Translations under genes and position numbers: made by a program
The notes under the pieces: model-generated
Seen by the model: the letters and a program-made list of their open reading frames with translations, nothing else
Told to the model about the DNA's origin: nothing
Database searches by the model: none
Source: Anaeramoeba flamelloides
Lineage: Eukaryota > Metamonada > Anaeramoebidae
Reading direction: 5' to 3'
Length of the DNA: 64,000 bases
Assembly (NCBI GenBank): GCA_027625915.1
Contig: JANTQA010000047.1
Coordinates: 2,046,001-2,110,000 of the forward strand
Shown here: in pieces, positions 1 through 11,591 of the stretch
Layout: every line of letters starts with the position of its first letter
Position numbering within the stretch: the stretch's first letter is position 1

Positions 1-897
1 TTACTAATTTGGTAAATTTTCTTTTCTTTGTTTTTTTAATTTTTTTTTTTTTTAATTTTTGCTTTTTTTTTCATTTTTCTTTTCTGTTATTTTTATACAT
101 TCTTCTCAGAATAAATTTTTAATTTGTAGATCAGAATCAGTTTATCTAAACCCTATTCCAAAAATTTGGACACACTCAAAATCAAAAATTTGCAAAAAAA
201 AAAACCCAATTTATTATATTTTTCCAAACCTAATATAAAAATAACATTAAAGTAACTTAGTACTAATGTTTTAATAAGTAATCATTTCCACTCTGAATAA
301 AAGAATATAATATAAGACGGAAAAATAAAAATTGGTGTTTCCAAAATAATGAAACAAGCGGAAAAAAAAAAATAAATGGGTTAATTTGTTGAAATTTCAC
401 CAACAATTGTTGATCGATCAAATGACAAGATACCCTCTACCTGATTGTGTGTAGATTTTCCTATTTAACAAACTCAACATTAACCTTCTATCAAACTTTT
501 AAAAAAAAATTCCAGATCTAACGAAATAGATTTTTTAAAAGCAAAAAAGTCAATGTAAACATAAAAATAAAGACAAAAAATGAAATAGTTTGGACATTCC
601 AAATTCTTTCTGAATTAAATTAAAAGTATGGTATAGTTATTCTTTCAACTCTAAAAACTGTATTCAAAATTTTCGAATATAATTTAATTTCTTTGAGTTT
701 TTTTTTTTTCAAACTATTTGTTTTTTTTTTTTTTTTTATTTTTTTTTGTTTTTAGTTTTTATCCAATCTTCTCACAATAAAATTTCAATTTTTAGATCAA
801 AATCATTTCTGTTACTAATTTGGTAAATTTTCTTTTCTTTGTTTTTTTAATTTTTTTTTTTTTTAATTTATGCTTTTTTTTTCATTTTTCTTTTCTG
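1..897. repeat. two-block dispersed repeat, partly tandem
   Basis: Block X (starts TTACTAATTTGGTAAATTTT) occupies 1-87 and recurs nearly unchanged at 812-897. Block Y (TTCTCA-AATAAA, then TTTAGATCA-AATCA) lies at about 91-142 and recurs at 758-811, directly before the second X. A further Y-X pair, more diverged, lies around 19160-19260. The shared order suggests a dispersed repeat unit present twice here. Confidence 0.6.
320..460. repeat. dispersed repeat, copy at 3047-3180
   Basis: The stretch from GGTGTTTCCAAAATAATGAA through AATTTGTTGAAATTT, then TTGATCGATCAAATGACAA and a TGTGTAGATTTT block, recurs in the same order and orientation at about 3047-3180 with roughly 25 percent divergence by eye. 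It has no coding content. Confidence 0.5.
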
Positions 898-1064
898 TAT
901 TTTTTTTTTTTTAAAAAAGTTAATTTGAAAAAAAAAATTGTTTGAAACTCGAAATTAATTTAAGGGGGTTTAGGTAATTAAATTTCTTTAAAATCAATTT
1001 AAACAAAATTTCATAATAAATAGTCCAATTTTGTTTTTTTTTTTTTTACTTTTTTTGATTTTAT

Positions 1065-1206
1065 TTTTAGACGAAAAACAAATATTACTAGTGTATAGAA
1101 CTGATTATTAAAATAGTAATTTTTATTCATAAATAAATTTAATTAATAAAAATATTTATTTTCAAAATTTGATTTTAAATGGGTCAATGATTTTGAAATG
1201 GAGTTT
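1065..1206. repeat. dispersed repeat, copy at 33828-33960
   Basis: A block with GAAAAACAAATATTACTAG, then AAAATATTTATTTTCAAAA, then CAATGATTTTGAAATGGAG recurs in order and orientation at 33828-33960. It is non-coding and diverged. Confidence 0.55.
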
Positions 1207-3643
1207 ATTTATTATTAAAAAAAAATATTGTTCAAAATTTTAATTTTCAAAAAGAAATTGAGAGGTTTTGTAGGTTTTACTAAAAAAAAAAATGGGCTTG
1301 ATTTAAAAAAAAAAAAAAATTTCGAAACTGTATAAATTCTACTCCAAAAATTTGAACGCAAAACCAAAAATAGTAAAAAAAAATCCAGATAAGCAAAATT
1401 TCAAAATTAGTAGCAAACTTTTTTATTATTATTTTTTTCTTTTTTAATCTTTCTATCGGGTTTTTACTCCTCCTGTTTCAGGACGTAGATAATTTTTAAT
1501 TTGGTCATGTAAATGATATAACATTTTGTTACTTTAATGTTTTAATTATTTTTCTTCTTCCCTTTTTTATTTAGTAATTTTTCTTTGATTACTCCTTTCT
1601 CACAATAAATAAATATTTTTTTCTTTTTTCATTTGTCTTCCAAAAAATAAAATGATTATACTATATTATTATTTGTTAAACTATATAGGTTATTGACAAT
1701 AAATACTTGATATAGTATATTATTATTCAAAAAAAAAAAAAAACCAATTAAGGGAGTGGTCATTTTTGAAAATAAAATGAAATTGTATAAAGATCTTCCA
1801 AAATTTTTTTTTTGTATTGTGTGTTTCGACTTTCGAAATGGATGAGTTAACTCCATTTAAACAATTTATTGGTTTGGGTCTCTTTTTTGAAATCCAAAAT
1901 TTGCATGTTTCCAATATAAAACGAAAAAAAATTAACGTATTATTATGTTTAAGAATTAAGTTAATTCTTGAAAATGGGAAAACATATTTTTCCTTTTATG
2001 TTGGAAAGTCTTGATTACGAAAGCAATTTTTTTACATGGTTACTTCTTCTTTTATTAATATTTCAATTCAAATCTTAGCCAATAAAACTAATTGTGATAT
2101 AGATGATTCAATAAATGAATGTTTGATTGAAGTCTAACTACAATATATCAATTAAATTGAGATCTATTATGCAAAAAAAAATTTTTCTTTAATGTTTCAA
2201 AAAAGTTGTTTTCTGGTTTTCAAAAAATGATAAACAAATGCAAAAAAAATTTTCAATTTTCAAAAATTTTTTTAACAGACAGTTTGGTCTTATTCAAAAG
2301 AATCCTTATTACAATTCAAATCATTTTTAGCAACAAAAAAATGATTTTGAATTTTTAGGATACAATTAACGATTTCCCAAATATCTTCTAGTAAATTTTA
2401 TTTTGAAATATCTAATTTTATCTTTGAACAAAAACAAAATTTCTTAGTAAAATTTTTAAATGACTTTAAAACTTTAATTATTATAAATATTTTTCTTAAA
2501 AAAATACAATGATTTTTTAATAGGTTCAATATATCATTGTTTTTGTGAACTAAAAGTTTTATCTCAAAAAAGAAAAAAAATCTTTATATTAATATTACTG
2601 GTAACAAAGACTTGTTGTTGTATAATAATGATAAAAATGGCAATAAACGGGGTAATAGCTTGTTATAATGTGAGAAATAAAATGAATTTAATAGTTTTCT
2701 TTTTCAGAAAAAATGGAAAAAAAAAATTGATCTCACTAAACTATCATTCATTTATGGCTTTTTTAGTTGAACAGAATTTTTTGACACTTGGCATATCCAA
2801 AATTTGTAAGTAGAGAATACCACCAATAACATATTTTAAAATTTTGCCATGTTGTCGTAGAAGACTGATCCCTTAAACAAATTTTTTTCTGATGAAAAAT
2901 ATTACCCTATTTTTGAAATTTAGCTTATAGTGTATTTTTCTAAACATAATATTAAACCAAATTGAAGTTACATAGTCTTAATTTTTTTATATTTAATAAT
3001 TTTTAAACAAATAAAATAAAATAAAACGAAATCAAAAAAATCAAAATAGGTGTATTCAAAATGATTAAACAAGCTGAACAAAAAAATACATTCGTAAATT
3101 TGTGGAAATTTGACTAATAATTATTGATTAATCAAATGACAAAATAGAATCAACTAATTTTATGTTGATTTTTCGATCGAATTAAAATTTAGTATTAAAT
3201 TATATAAATTATTTATATAAAAAATTTTTATATCTGACTAAACACATTACTTAATACAAAAAAAAGTATGTACCTTATCTACAAGAACTGCAGATTAAAA
3301 AATAATTGTTTCTTGTTCCTTATTTGATTCATTAGAATGTGGGTTACAAAATGCAGACTTGAAGAGGATTTGATTTAAATCCAGCAATAAATTCTTAAAA
3401 AAAAAAATATGGGATCTTTTTTCCCAAATTGTGGGTGTTGCCTTAAAAAGAAAATCAAAAAAAGAATTAAAAATGTTTTGAAAATGTATATAAGTGATTA
3501 AATTGGTGTTTATTTTGGGTTATTCAAAAAAATAAAAAAAATTAATTTTTTTTTGTTTTTTGATAAAAAAATATTCGAAAATTCAAATATTCGATTATTT
3601 TTTGAAATATTCGATAATTTTTTTGAATATTCTAAACGAATTT

Positions 3644-3721
3644 GGTCCTGTAGTTCAGATGGATAGAATGCTTTGTAATTTTCTTACCAAGAGGTCGTAG
3701 GTTCAAGTCCTACCAGGATCG
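3644..3721 (+). tRNA. tRNA-Arg-like gene with enlarged anticodon arm (possible pseudogene)
   Basis: The acceptor stem GGTCCTG pairs with CAGGATC over seven positions (one G-T) with discriminator G. A four-base-pair D stem (GTTC/GAAT, including one G-T) and a GTAGG-TTCAAGT-CCTAC T arm are intact, and the variable bases AGGTC fit class I tRNA. The body resembles the common tRNA-Arg(TCT) type. The anticodon arm is abnormal: between CTTTG and CCAAG there are 11 bases instead of 7, and the stem has one mismatch. Reading the loop as TTTCTTA gives anticodon TCT but leaves an unusual T at position 37 and an extra TAAT outside the usual 37/38 intron site. It could be a tRNA with a non-canonical insertion, or a tRNA pseudogene. 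A T-run follows at once. Confidence 0.6.
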
Positions 3722-3723
3722 CA

Positions 3724-3730
3724 TTTTTTT
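3724..3730 (+). terminator. RNA polymerase III-type T-run
   Basis: Seven T residues lie two bases after the tRNA discriminator base, as expected for a Pol III terminator. T-runs are common in this DNA, so position relative to the tRNA is the only support. Confidence 0.45.
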
Positions 3731-4977
3731 CAATCTGTTTACTCCTTTTCATTGTTTCTCTTTTCTTCATTGCATTTTTTTTTTTGAATAGGTTGTTTTT
3801 GGTGTGAAAACTTTTGATCTTTTTCTTTTTTTTATCCAGACAAATAAAATCTGGAAAAAAAAAAAAAATAAAAAAAAAAGTAAAAAATGAAAAGTTACTT
3901 TCGAATTTTTTGAAAGTTAGATTTTGTTCCCCAATTTCTCTTTTTTGTGGGTGTGTAGCTAACCAAAAAAAAAAATTATTAAAAAAAATTATTAAAAAAA
4001 AGGAAAAATAAAAAAAAATTTTGTTTTACAAAAAAAGGAAAAACAAAAAACATAATTTCAAAGACTTGAAAAGGAAAAATGAATTTACGATTTAAATTGG
4101 TAAGACAAGAACTGTTCAAAAAACACTATTGCATGCCGAGTATGAAATTAAAAAGAATGTCTACAACAAAGATACTTTTAACAAAAGAATAAAAACAAAA
4201 AAATAAAATCTGAAAAAAATAAAAAAGGTTTTCAAAAAAATCAAACGTAACTAAAAAGTTACCTCAAATGGTTCCACTCAAAATTGTTTGAATTTTAACT
4301 GTATGGTTTTAATTTTCCTTCTGGTTGTTTACAAATAAAAACGTGTTTATTTTTTGGTGGATTTTTCTCTCCAGGTTTTTATCTACATAACAACAGAAAT
4401 CAAAACTAAAACAATATATCCAGTTGATATCTATTTAGATACTTGGTTGTCCAATTAGCTGAAACGAGGATTCTTTTGTCTAACAAGAATGAAAAAATCT
4501 AATTCAAAAAACAAATATTTTATGTCTTATTTTTTGTCTTCTAATCATTTTTATTCCTCTCTTTTGATTGAACAGTGTAACCTCAAAATTCGCCACCAAT
4601 CAAGTAAATTCAATAGTCTCATTCTCTCAATAATGAGTTAGCTTTCCGAAAAAATCATACAAGATCTGTTTTAAAATTGAACCATTTGGTACTCTAAATT
4701 GGTTATTGTTTTGATTATCCAGAAGTGGTGTGTTTTGAATTCCATAATAAATTTTATTTTCCAAAAGTTTACAGAAGATCTTGACGTAAAAACACTTCAA
4801 CGAGCGAATAAAATTCCTGCAAATTTGTTTTTGCTTTTTCCCAAAAAGGCATGAAATGAAACACCACAGAAATATCTCTTTATAACAACATTTCACCAAT
4901 TTTCCAAACAAAACCCAAATAAATTTACGAGAGAGAAAGATTTCTTTTTCTGACAAGCCAAAATTAAGGTTTACATT

Positions 4978-5085
4978 CCCTGAAACTGGAAACAAGATTA
5001 CCTTGTATTGTGTGTGGATAGACAGGTTATTTTGGTTCTTAACTGATCATTGATCAGCTTGGTATTAATTTTAATAATGGTTCAA
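4978..5085. repeat. single arm of the palindromic repeat seen at 56150-56406
   Basis: The segment from CCCTGAAACTGGAAACAAGA through ACTGATCATTGATCAGCTTG and TAATGGTTCAAA follows the same order as the left arm of the palindrome at 56150-56275. This copy lacks the mirrored second arm. Confidence 0.55.
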
Positions 5086-5169
5086 AGGGGTAACAAAAGA
5101 ATTGTGTAATTCGAATATCTTCAAATCCGCATTACTTCTGAGGATTCCATTAAACTAAATACTATTATT

Positions 5170-5425
5170 TTCCAAATAAAAAATGAAAATTTTTAGTTCA
5201 CATTCTAAAATATTTTTCTAGTTCATAAGTTGAAGTAAATCCAAAGATCTTGACAACACCGTTTAGAAAGGATATTTTTAGACCATAAATTAAACTTCCT
5301 TAGTTCACTCTAAGACAAAATTTTTACTCGGCTAATTTGATTGTAGCTGTAATAATTAATATTCATTTTGGAAATTGAAATAAAAATTTTCATTTATTAA
5401 TTGGAAAATAACAGTAATGTAGATT
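5170..5425. repeat. dispersed repeat, copy at 14900-15148
   Basis: About 250 bases recur in the same orientation at 14900-15148. Shared landmarks in order are ATATTTTTCTAGTTCATAAG, GATATTTTTAGAC, AAATTAAACTTCCT, GTAATAATTAATAT and TTTTCATTTATTAATTGGAA. There is no coding content. The second copy lies inside the karyopherin intron. Confidence 0.7.
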
Positions 5426-6033
5426 TCCCAAATACATATGATAAAAGGGATAAATGGCCCAAGTAAAACTTTATTAATAATTATACTTTAAAAAAAAAAA
5501 AAATTCATTTTTTTACACATGCCAACAAATTGTGAATTTTCCAATTTTTGAAAAATCAGAATTGAACAGTGTAAATCTAATAGACAAAAAGGTATTTTAA
5601 CAATCAATTGTAATTTTCATTTTCCGTTTACTCGATTTTTCTCAGAAAAAAAAATTGTTTTTGAGGATCCAAATAAAATCAAACAAAAATAAAAATTTCA
5701 ATTAACATACCAAAAAATCCCAATTTTTTTATAAAAACTTTTTTTCTGATATAATAGTCTTAATCTCTTATATCCGGATTATGGAAAATAAAATAAATTT
5801 ATTTTATTTCTATTATTGAACAATTATTAAAGTTAATATGAAGTTGAAGACATTCCATCTAAAAACCAAAAAAAAAAAAAAAAAAAAACATTTCCCCACA
5901 CACATTTATTAAAATAACCCCCTTTCTAGCTCCAGAGTTTGTAAACCAAAATGGCGAGGGCTACTAAAACGAAAAAAAAAAAATATTCACTCGATAAAAA
6001 ATCTAAATAAATACACGTTTTTTAAAAAACTAA

Positions 6034-6233
6034 TATAGTCAGTTCCACTTTTAAGGCACAAACTTTCAACAAAATTTAAGGCACACAAAAAATCTCAAAT
6101 TAAAGCACATTTTTTGGAATTTTTTTTTTACAATTTATTTTACTAGAATTTGAATTTTGTGCCTTAATTTGAGATTTTTTCTGTGCCTTAAATTTTGTTG
6201 AAAGTTTGTGTCTTAAAAGTGAAACTGGCTGCA
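6034..6233. mobile_element. Tc1/mariner-like MITE, copy 1
   Basis: A 200-base near-perfect inverted repeat. The left end reads AGTCAGTTCCACTTTTAAGG and the right end is its mirror, AAAAGTGAAACTGGCTG, with AAGGCACAAACTTTCAAC mirrored internally. It has no coding capacity. Four copies of the family occur in the window. The better preserved ones begin TA-CAGTCAGTT and end in a TA, as expected for TA target-site duplication by Tc1/mariner-type transposases. Confidence 0.75.
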
Positions 6234-8100
6234 ATCTAATTGTTTTTTAATTACTTTTTGATGAAAAATTAACAATTAACAATTATATTGTTATTAGAAA
6301 AGTTTCAAAACCATTTGAAGAAACAAGATGTCTTTATTAGTTCTATTTGAAAATAAAAACTTTGTTCTGCTAAAAGTTGTTCTAAAAAATAAAAATGCCT
6401 ATGATATTTCCTTGAAGTGATATAAGATGATATTGAGGGGTCCAAAGAACGATGATTAATATTCTCTTGGTACTAGAACACTATCATTATTTGAGTCTGG
6501 AAAGAGAACCAAAAAAGAAGAATCATAAAAGGTGATTGTTGAACAAATGAAGCAATCAGAGTTACTATTTATTTATGAACTCATAATCTAACTCTACACA
6601 ACAAAGAATAAGGAATAAAAAAAAAAAAAAAAAAAACAAGACTAAAAAACTAATTTTTGATTTTTTAACTAACACTTTGAAGTAAATGCTCTCCAAAAGA
6701 TCGATTTCTGACAACTTAATGGATGAAAATATTGAAATTAAATTTTAGATTTTCATCATTGGAGAGAAAATTTGGTTTAAATTCCCCAATACAAATTAGA
6801 TCATCGAAATTTTCAATTGCCCCCATTTCCTCTTTTATTACACACTTATTTAGAAAGACCCTAAAAACGATAAAATATAAAATACTACATCTATTATATA
6901 TTCTTAACAATTCCTAATTTGAACAATTCCTCAAAATATTCATAACTTAATTTAATAAAAAATGTTTTATTTATGATTATTTTACTGAAATTTGGAATTT
7001 CATTTTTTTTATTTTCAAATTTTTCTTTCAATGTTTTTTACTCGCTAAAACTTTAAAAAAAGAAAATAATTAATTTTTATTTTTTAAAAATTGAGTTTTT
7101 TTTGTTTCGAAACAATAGTAATCAAAATAATACAATCTCAACAGCTATAACCCATCTTTCAAAATGTAATCCATGCTTTTTTTTTTCTTCTTGTTCTAAT
7201 TACAAAATCCACTTTACGACTCAGTGGTATATCTAAACTCAAATCAATTTTGAAAGTAAATCCCTTGATATTTTTTGTAAAATTTAAATTATGAATAAAC
7301 TTTGTTCAATTTTTTTCGTAATTTTTTCAATTTTTTATTGTTTTTTTTTGGATTATAAAACTTTTTTCTAAAAATTATCTCAATTTTGAGATTTATTTCC
7401 AATTTGATTCTTTATTTTTAGAATTTTTTTAAAAATAATAATACTTTTAGAAACCAGTACTCTATTTATTCAGAGTTTATTGCTAGTTTCTTTGATCTGT
7501 TAAAATATAGATCTTCTATTACAAAAAAACCGTTTTTTTTTGAAACACGTATTAAACTTTTCTGCAAGCATTTTTTGACAACAGAAAAAAAAAACATATA
7601 CTTGGATTTAAATATTCTTTTTAAAGAAATAAATGGAACTAACTCCGTTTGCAAAAGGTCCCAAAAAAGAGAAGGTATTATTATTATTATTTTTTTTTTT
7701 TGAACTCTATTTGAATGAATAATTTGGACACTTATCCTAATTATCTGTTACAATAAATCAATAGTTGAAACTAGCTAAATTTTTGGATTTGGGTGATTAA
7801 AGAAATTACAAAAAAATTAGTTAAAAAGTTCAAAAATAACTTTTAATATCATTTTTAAATGAAATATTTATTAGGAAAATACTTTTTATTTCACCCAATT
7901 AGAATTGAAAATAAGAAGATCAGAAAAATTTCAAACTTTGCCTAATAAATAAACCATTTCCCAACTCCTTTCCATAACAGCCACAGTGCTATAGTAAACC
8001 CCTTTTGATATACAATCACTTACTTATCTGTTTAGATCCAAATTTATTATTTATTTAAAATTTCTCAAATAAAATATTTTGGATTTAAAAAATATATAAA

Positions 8101-8301
8101 TACCCCCAGTTCCACTTTTAAAGCACAAATTTCCAAGGAAAATTAAGTCACAAAAAAAAAATCCCAAATTAAAGCACAAAAATCAGATTCCAGTAAAATA
8201 AATTGTGTAAAAAAAAAAATTCCAAAAAATGTACCTTAATTTGGGATTTTTTGTGCCTTGATTTGATATTTTTTTGTTCCTTAAAAGTGAAACTGACTGT
8301 A
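8101..8301. mobile_element. Tc1/mariner-like MITE, copy 2
   Basis: Same family as the element at 6034-6233: CAGTTCCACTTTTAAAGCAC at the left, mirrored by TTAAAAGTGAAACTGACTG at the right, flanked by TA. It sits about 300 bases past the stop codon of the karyopherin gene. The arms are slightly shortened relative to the other copies. Confidence 0.7.
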
Positions 8302-8617
8302 GAATCTTCTTAAATTTATGAGTAAGAAAATTAAAATTTCATTTCAAAATTCCTTGTTAAAAACAAACAACAAATGCAAAACCAATTGATGTGTTATCAC
8401 AAAAATGATTAATGAACTTTAAAAATTAGATGATCTAATAAAAAACCAAATAAAAATAAAAACAAGTCCCCTTTTAAAAAACAAGTGGGTGTTATATTTA
8501 TTTAACTGATATCCTTTACAGGAAAAGCAATTTATGAAACCATTACAAGATTCAAATCCCAACAACAACACAACCACCAACAATATACCCAAATGAAAAA
8601 TTTAAAAAAAACCGTTA

Positions 8618-10639
8618 TTAAAAAATATTAATTTCTTTTAACAAGCTTTGTGCCTTTTGAGCAATATCCTTATTTAACGAATTAGAAATTGTACTTAACA
8701 ATGTGGATTTTTTTAATAAGGTATATATTAAATTTTTTTGGTTTGGGAGATATTTCAAACAATTTTCAAAGAATTGGGTGACATTTATTGAAAAGTTGTC
8801 CAGTATTGATGAGGCAAATAAAGTTATTTGCTGATCCCAAATTGGTAACGCCTGTGTGAGAAAACTGATAATAAAGTGACTCTTATTTGTAAATTCCATT
8901 TGAAGGGGTAAATTCAGGAGCAGAAAAAAAGATGATGTGAACTTTCCATAACCTGGTATTTGTTCATATTCAGCATCATTTTCCAATTCGTGCCTTGCCC
9001 GTGCCAATTTAAAATGTACCAACGTTTGATATAATTCCCCCGATTCCCCGATTGGAAATTTTGTGGTTGAGATTGCTTTATATAGACTTTGGAATAATTC
9101 ATGATACATCAAATAACCTATTTGTTGATTTTTGGAATCCAAAGATACACTACGTGATATCAGAATTTTTAAACGTTCAAGAGTGGAACCATTTGAATAT
9201 GGCAAGCATGCCATGACTATGGAAAATATTAATTTCAAATATTCTTTATTGCCATTTTCAATCCTAATGTAAAAATTTTGTGCGATTTCAAGGTACCGAC
9301 ATATAATTTCGTTACCGTATTGAGTGTTTGCAACTTCAGAAATGAGGTCATTTAATAGATCAACGAATATTTGCGAGGCAGAATAATTCTTTATCTTGTT
9401 TAAAGATTTGGTTAAGATCACAGCAAAGATATCTACTATGCCACTTTGTTGGTTTTGGCTGATAAACAAATCCAGCCCAATTCTGGTTATTATTAAAAAC
9501 CTTTTTAAAAAAATCAATTCCTCTGCTTGAAAGCCGGATTCATGAAGTCTGTTTATAAACATGTATAATATTTTAATATTCATTCGGAAAAGCGGAAGCG
9601 CCCGATTTGGTTGCAAATCCACACGTATTTGAAATAATTGGATATTTAAATTTAAGATTTGCATTTTAAATAAATGAAACAAACTCTTTGATTGTGTTGG
9701 AAAAACTTGAGAACTAGGCGTTTGGATTAGGTTCACGAGAAGATTTGAAGTTGAACTCTGGGTGTCCGTGACAAGTTGTTCAAAAGAGTTGTACCTTTTT
9801 GCGCTTTTTAACAAAAGAGAAACTAAAGGTACTACAAATGTATTTTCTTTCTCTAAATCATATAAATCACTAGCATATTTGTCCAATAACCCAAATGAAA
9901 CGATAAATATTTTAGAAACAGTTTCTAGTTCAACAACCTGTAAAAAATCAGCATTAATCAAAAGACAATAATAAATAACCTTTAAACTATATATCTTGGT
10001 ACAGCTTGGGAGGTTGTTATTAATTAATGTGAGTACTTTTTGGAAAGTTTTATCTAGTTTTTTGATTTCTGTAATACTAAGATATGGAATAATTGAAGAC
10101 AAACACCCAACCCATTTTATTTGCTTAAGACGATCGTTGCCTTGGTAATCATCTTCGAAAATTTCATTCACAATTTCCAATATTTCGTTTTTAAGAAGAA
10201 AACTAAAATGTGAGAATAATAAAAGATTATTGTCAAAAAAAAATTCCTTATCAGTCAAATCTAATTGATCAATTTCAATATCAAAATTTTGTTCACCAGC
10301 GACAGAAAAATACTTGACGAATTCCTTTGCATAGATTTTTGCATATTTTTGAAATGGCTCTTCAAAATCATCAACCTTTAATTGATTGTAAAATTTCCAA
10401 GAATCGAATTTTGAATCGAAATCTGATTCGTTTTGGATTTTGTAATTATTTAATTTCTCCTTCTTATAACTTTTAATCTTTGTTGAATAATATTGTGTTA
10501 TTATTTGGACTATAAATATATGTGCTTCTTTAGAATTGGAATTATATACCTCTTCTTCAAATTCGTAATTATTCTCCATATCTTGCTCTGGATCTTCATC
10601 TTCGTTTTCATCTTCTTTTGTTAATATTTGGAAAAAATT
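8618..10639 (-). CDS. importin-beta-type karyopherin, exon 2 (C-terminal part)
   Basis: This exon encodes about 673 residues and ends at a stop at 8618. Upstream of the first ATG (10579) the frame stays open to an AG acceptor (TTGTTAATAG) at 10641-10640. The added 20 codons include ILTKEDENEDEDPEQD, strikingly like the acidic loop that follows a TLTKQ motif in importin beta-1. The remainder is alpha-helical, Leu/Ile-rich HEAT-like sequence with no membrane segment. The boundary is phase 0, matching the phase 0 donor of the upstream exon at 15308. Importin-beta proteins carry cargo through nuclear pores under Ran control. Joined length would be about 960 residues, somewhat longer than the usual ~870. 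The karyopherin subtype is not certain from the C-terminal half, and two adjacent genes remain a less likely alternative. Confidence 0.65.
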   Translation of the reverse strand, partial: NFFQILTKEDENEDEDPEQDMENNYEFEEEVYNSNSKEAHIFIVQIITQYYSTKIKSYKKEKLNNYKIQNESDFDSKFDSWKFYNQLKVDDFEEPFQKYAKIYAKEFVKYFSVAGEQNFDIEIDQLDLTDKEFFFDNNLLLFSHFSFLLKNEILEIVNEIFEDDYQGNDRLKQIKWVGCLSSIIPYLSITEIKKLDKTFQKVLTLINNNLPSCTKIYSLKVIYYCLLINADFLQVVELETVSKIFIVSFGLLDKYASDLYDLEKENTFVVPLVSLLLKSAKRYNSFEQLVTDTQSSTSNLLVNLIQTPSSQVFPTQSKSLFHLFKMQILNLNIQLFQIRVDLQPNRALPLFRMNIKILYMFINRLHESGFQAEELIFLKRFLIITRIGLDLFISQNQQSGIVDIFAVILTKSLNKIKNYSASQIFVDLLNDLISEVANTQYGNEIICRYLEIAQNFYIRIENGNKEYLKLIFSIVMACLPYSNGSTLERLKILISRSVSLDSKNQQIGYLMYHELFQSLYKAISTTKFPIGESGELYQTLVHFKLARARHELENDAEYEQIPGYGKFTSSFFLLLNLPLQMEFTNKSHFIISFLTQALPIWDQQITLFASSILDNFSINVTQFFENCLKYLPNQKNLIYTLLKKSTLLSTISNSLNKDIAQKAQSLLKEINIF

Positions 10640-10899
10640 CTATTAACAATTTAAAGTTATTAGTGTTAAAGGTAGAAATAGAAAGTTTTTAATTTATATA
10701 TACATTAAGAAATTTTCGGCAAAAATGTTTTATTTTTTTTTTTTTCTAAAAATTCTCATGTTTTGATTAATTTATTTATTTAGAGAAAGGAGTAATTAAA
10801 GAAAATTGTACCAAATAATAAAAAAGAGAAAAAGAAAAATAATTAAAATATCAATAAATAATAATAATATCATTTGCATGATCAAATTAAAAACTATCC

Positions 10900-11480
10900 G
10901 CTGTCGTTAGGTTTTCTTGAGTTTTCTATTTATTTGGAAAATCGATAATTTTTTTTTTAGGTTTTTTTGAGTTTTCTATTTAATTGTGAAGTGTTCTAGA
11001 TTTTTTTTGAGGTTTTCTATTTTATTTCTGAAGTTTTCTAGATTTTTTTTACTTTTTGAAATAAACAGAAAACTCAAAAAAAGCTAACTAAAATCTATTG
11101 ATTTTACAAATAAAATAGAAAACCTCAAAAAAACCTTGAACACTTAACAAATATAACACAAAATATAAAGAAAAGCGCAGTTAGGTTTTCCAGAATTCAA
11201 AAGAAGAGAGTAAAATCAAAGCTTTACTTTTTTTTTTAAATTAAAAAAACCTAGGCACTCTATGACACTTGACGGAATTCGATGACATGTGCCCAAAATT
11301 TACGGGTGGGTAGAAAGATTATCAATTACAGATAAAAATTCCACAATATGAGATTAATAATTGGTATTTGACAGCAGTTTATTTATTTTTTTTTTTTCAA
11401 TTTAAAAGAATTGAGTAAAATCTTTAATTTTACTCAATTCTCTCTCTCTCGAAAAAAAAAACCTGGACACTGCCTCTCAG
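10900..11480. repeat. cluster of short inverted and direct repeats
   Basis: The motif GAGTTTTCTATTTATTT recurs at about 10918, 10970 and 11010 and appears inverted around 11060-11130 (AAATAAACAGAAAACTC, AAATAGAAAACCTC). Downstream, AGAGTAAAATCAAAG, ACCTAGGCACTCTATG and AATTGAGTAAAATC follow. Related sequence lies at 29573-29745, ending in GCTAGGCACTCTACGG. It is probably a decayed short inverted-repeat element family. Confidence 0.45.
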
Positions 11481-11505
11481 AGTGGGGCACTCGATACCCG
11501 GATTA

Positions 11506-11507
<2 letters not shown>

Positions 11508-11539
<32 letters not shown>
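11508..11539. repeat. TA dinucleotide microsatellite
   Basis: About 16 uninterrupted TA units within the intron. It lies just beyond the 3' end of a minus-strand LINE fragment and may represent or adjoin that element's tail. Confidence 0.9.
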
Positions 11540-11541
<2 letters not shown>

Positions 11542-11591
11542 CTATTTTAAGTGTTTTTTGTTTTCAATTTTTTATTATTACTTTTTCTTTA

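Larger units (their letters stand above)
1..3643. other. gene-free AT-rich repeat region
   Basis: No convincing coding region is visible: open frames are short, rich in Lys/Asn/Phe/Ile and lack domain motifs. The stretch is dominated by T-runs and A-runs and by several dispersed repeats listed separately. It probably represents intergenic DNA upstream of the tRNA-like gene. Confidence 0.6.
3731..8617. other. gene-free region with repeats and two MITEs
   Basis: No gene was recognised. A block at about 4560-5000 is less homopolymeric than its surroundings and holds an open frame of 122 codons on the minus strand beginning with TTG rather than ATG. It matches no family I know. The rest is AT-rich filler plus the repeats and MITEs listed separately. 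Confidence 0.5.

Noticed and set aside
4627-4995. 122-codon open frame on the minus strand
   Set aside because: It starts with TTG rather than ATG, has no recognisable domain and ends next to a dispersed repeat. Higher complexity alone is not enough to call a gene.
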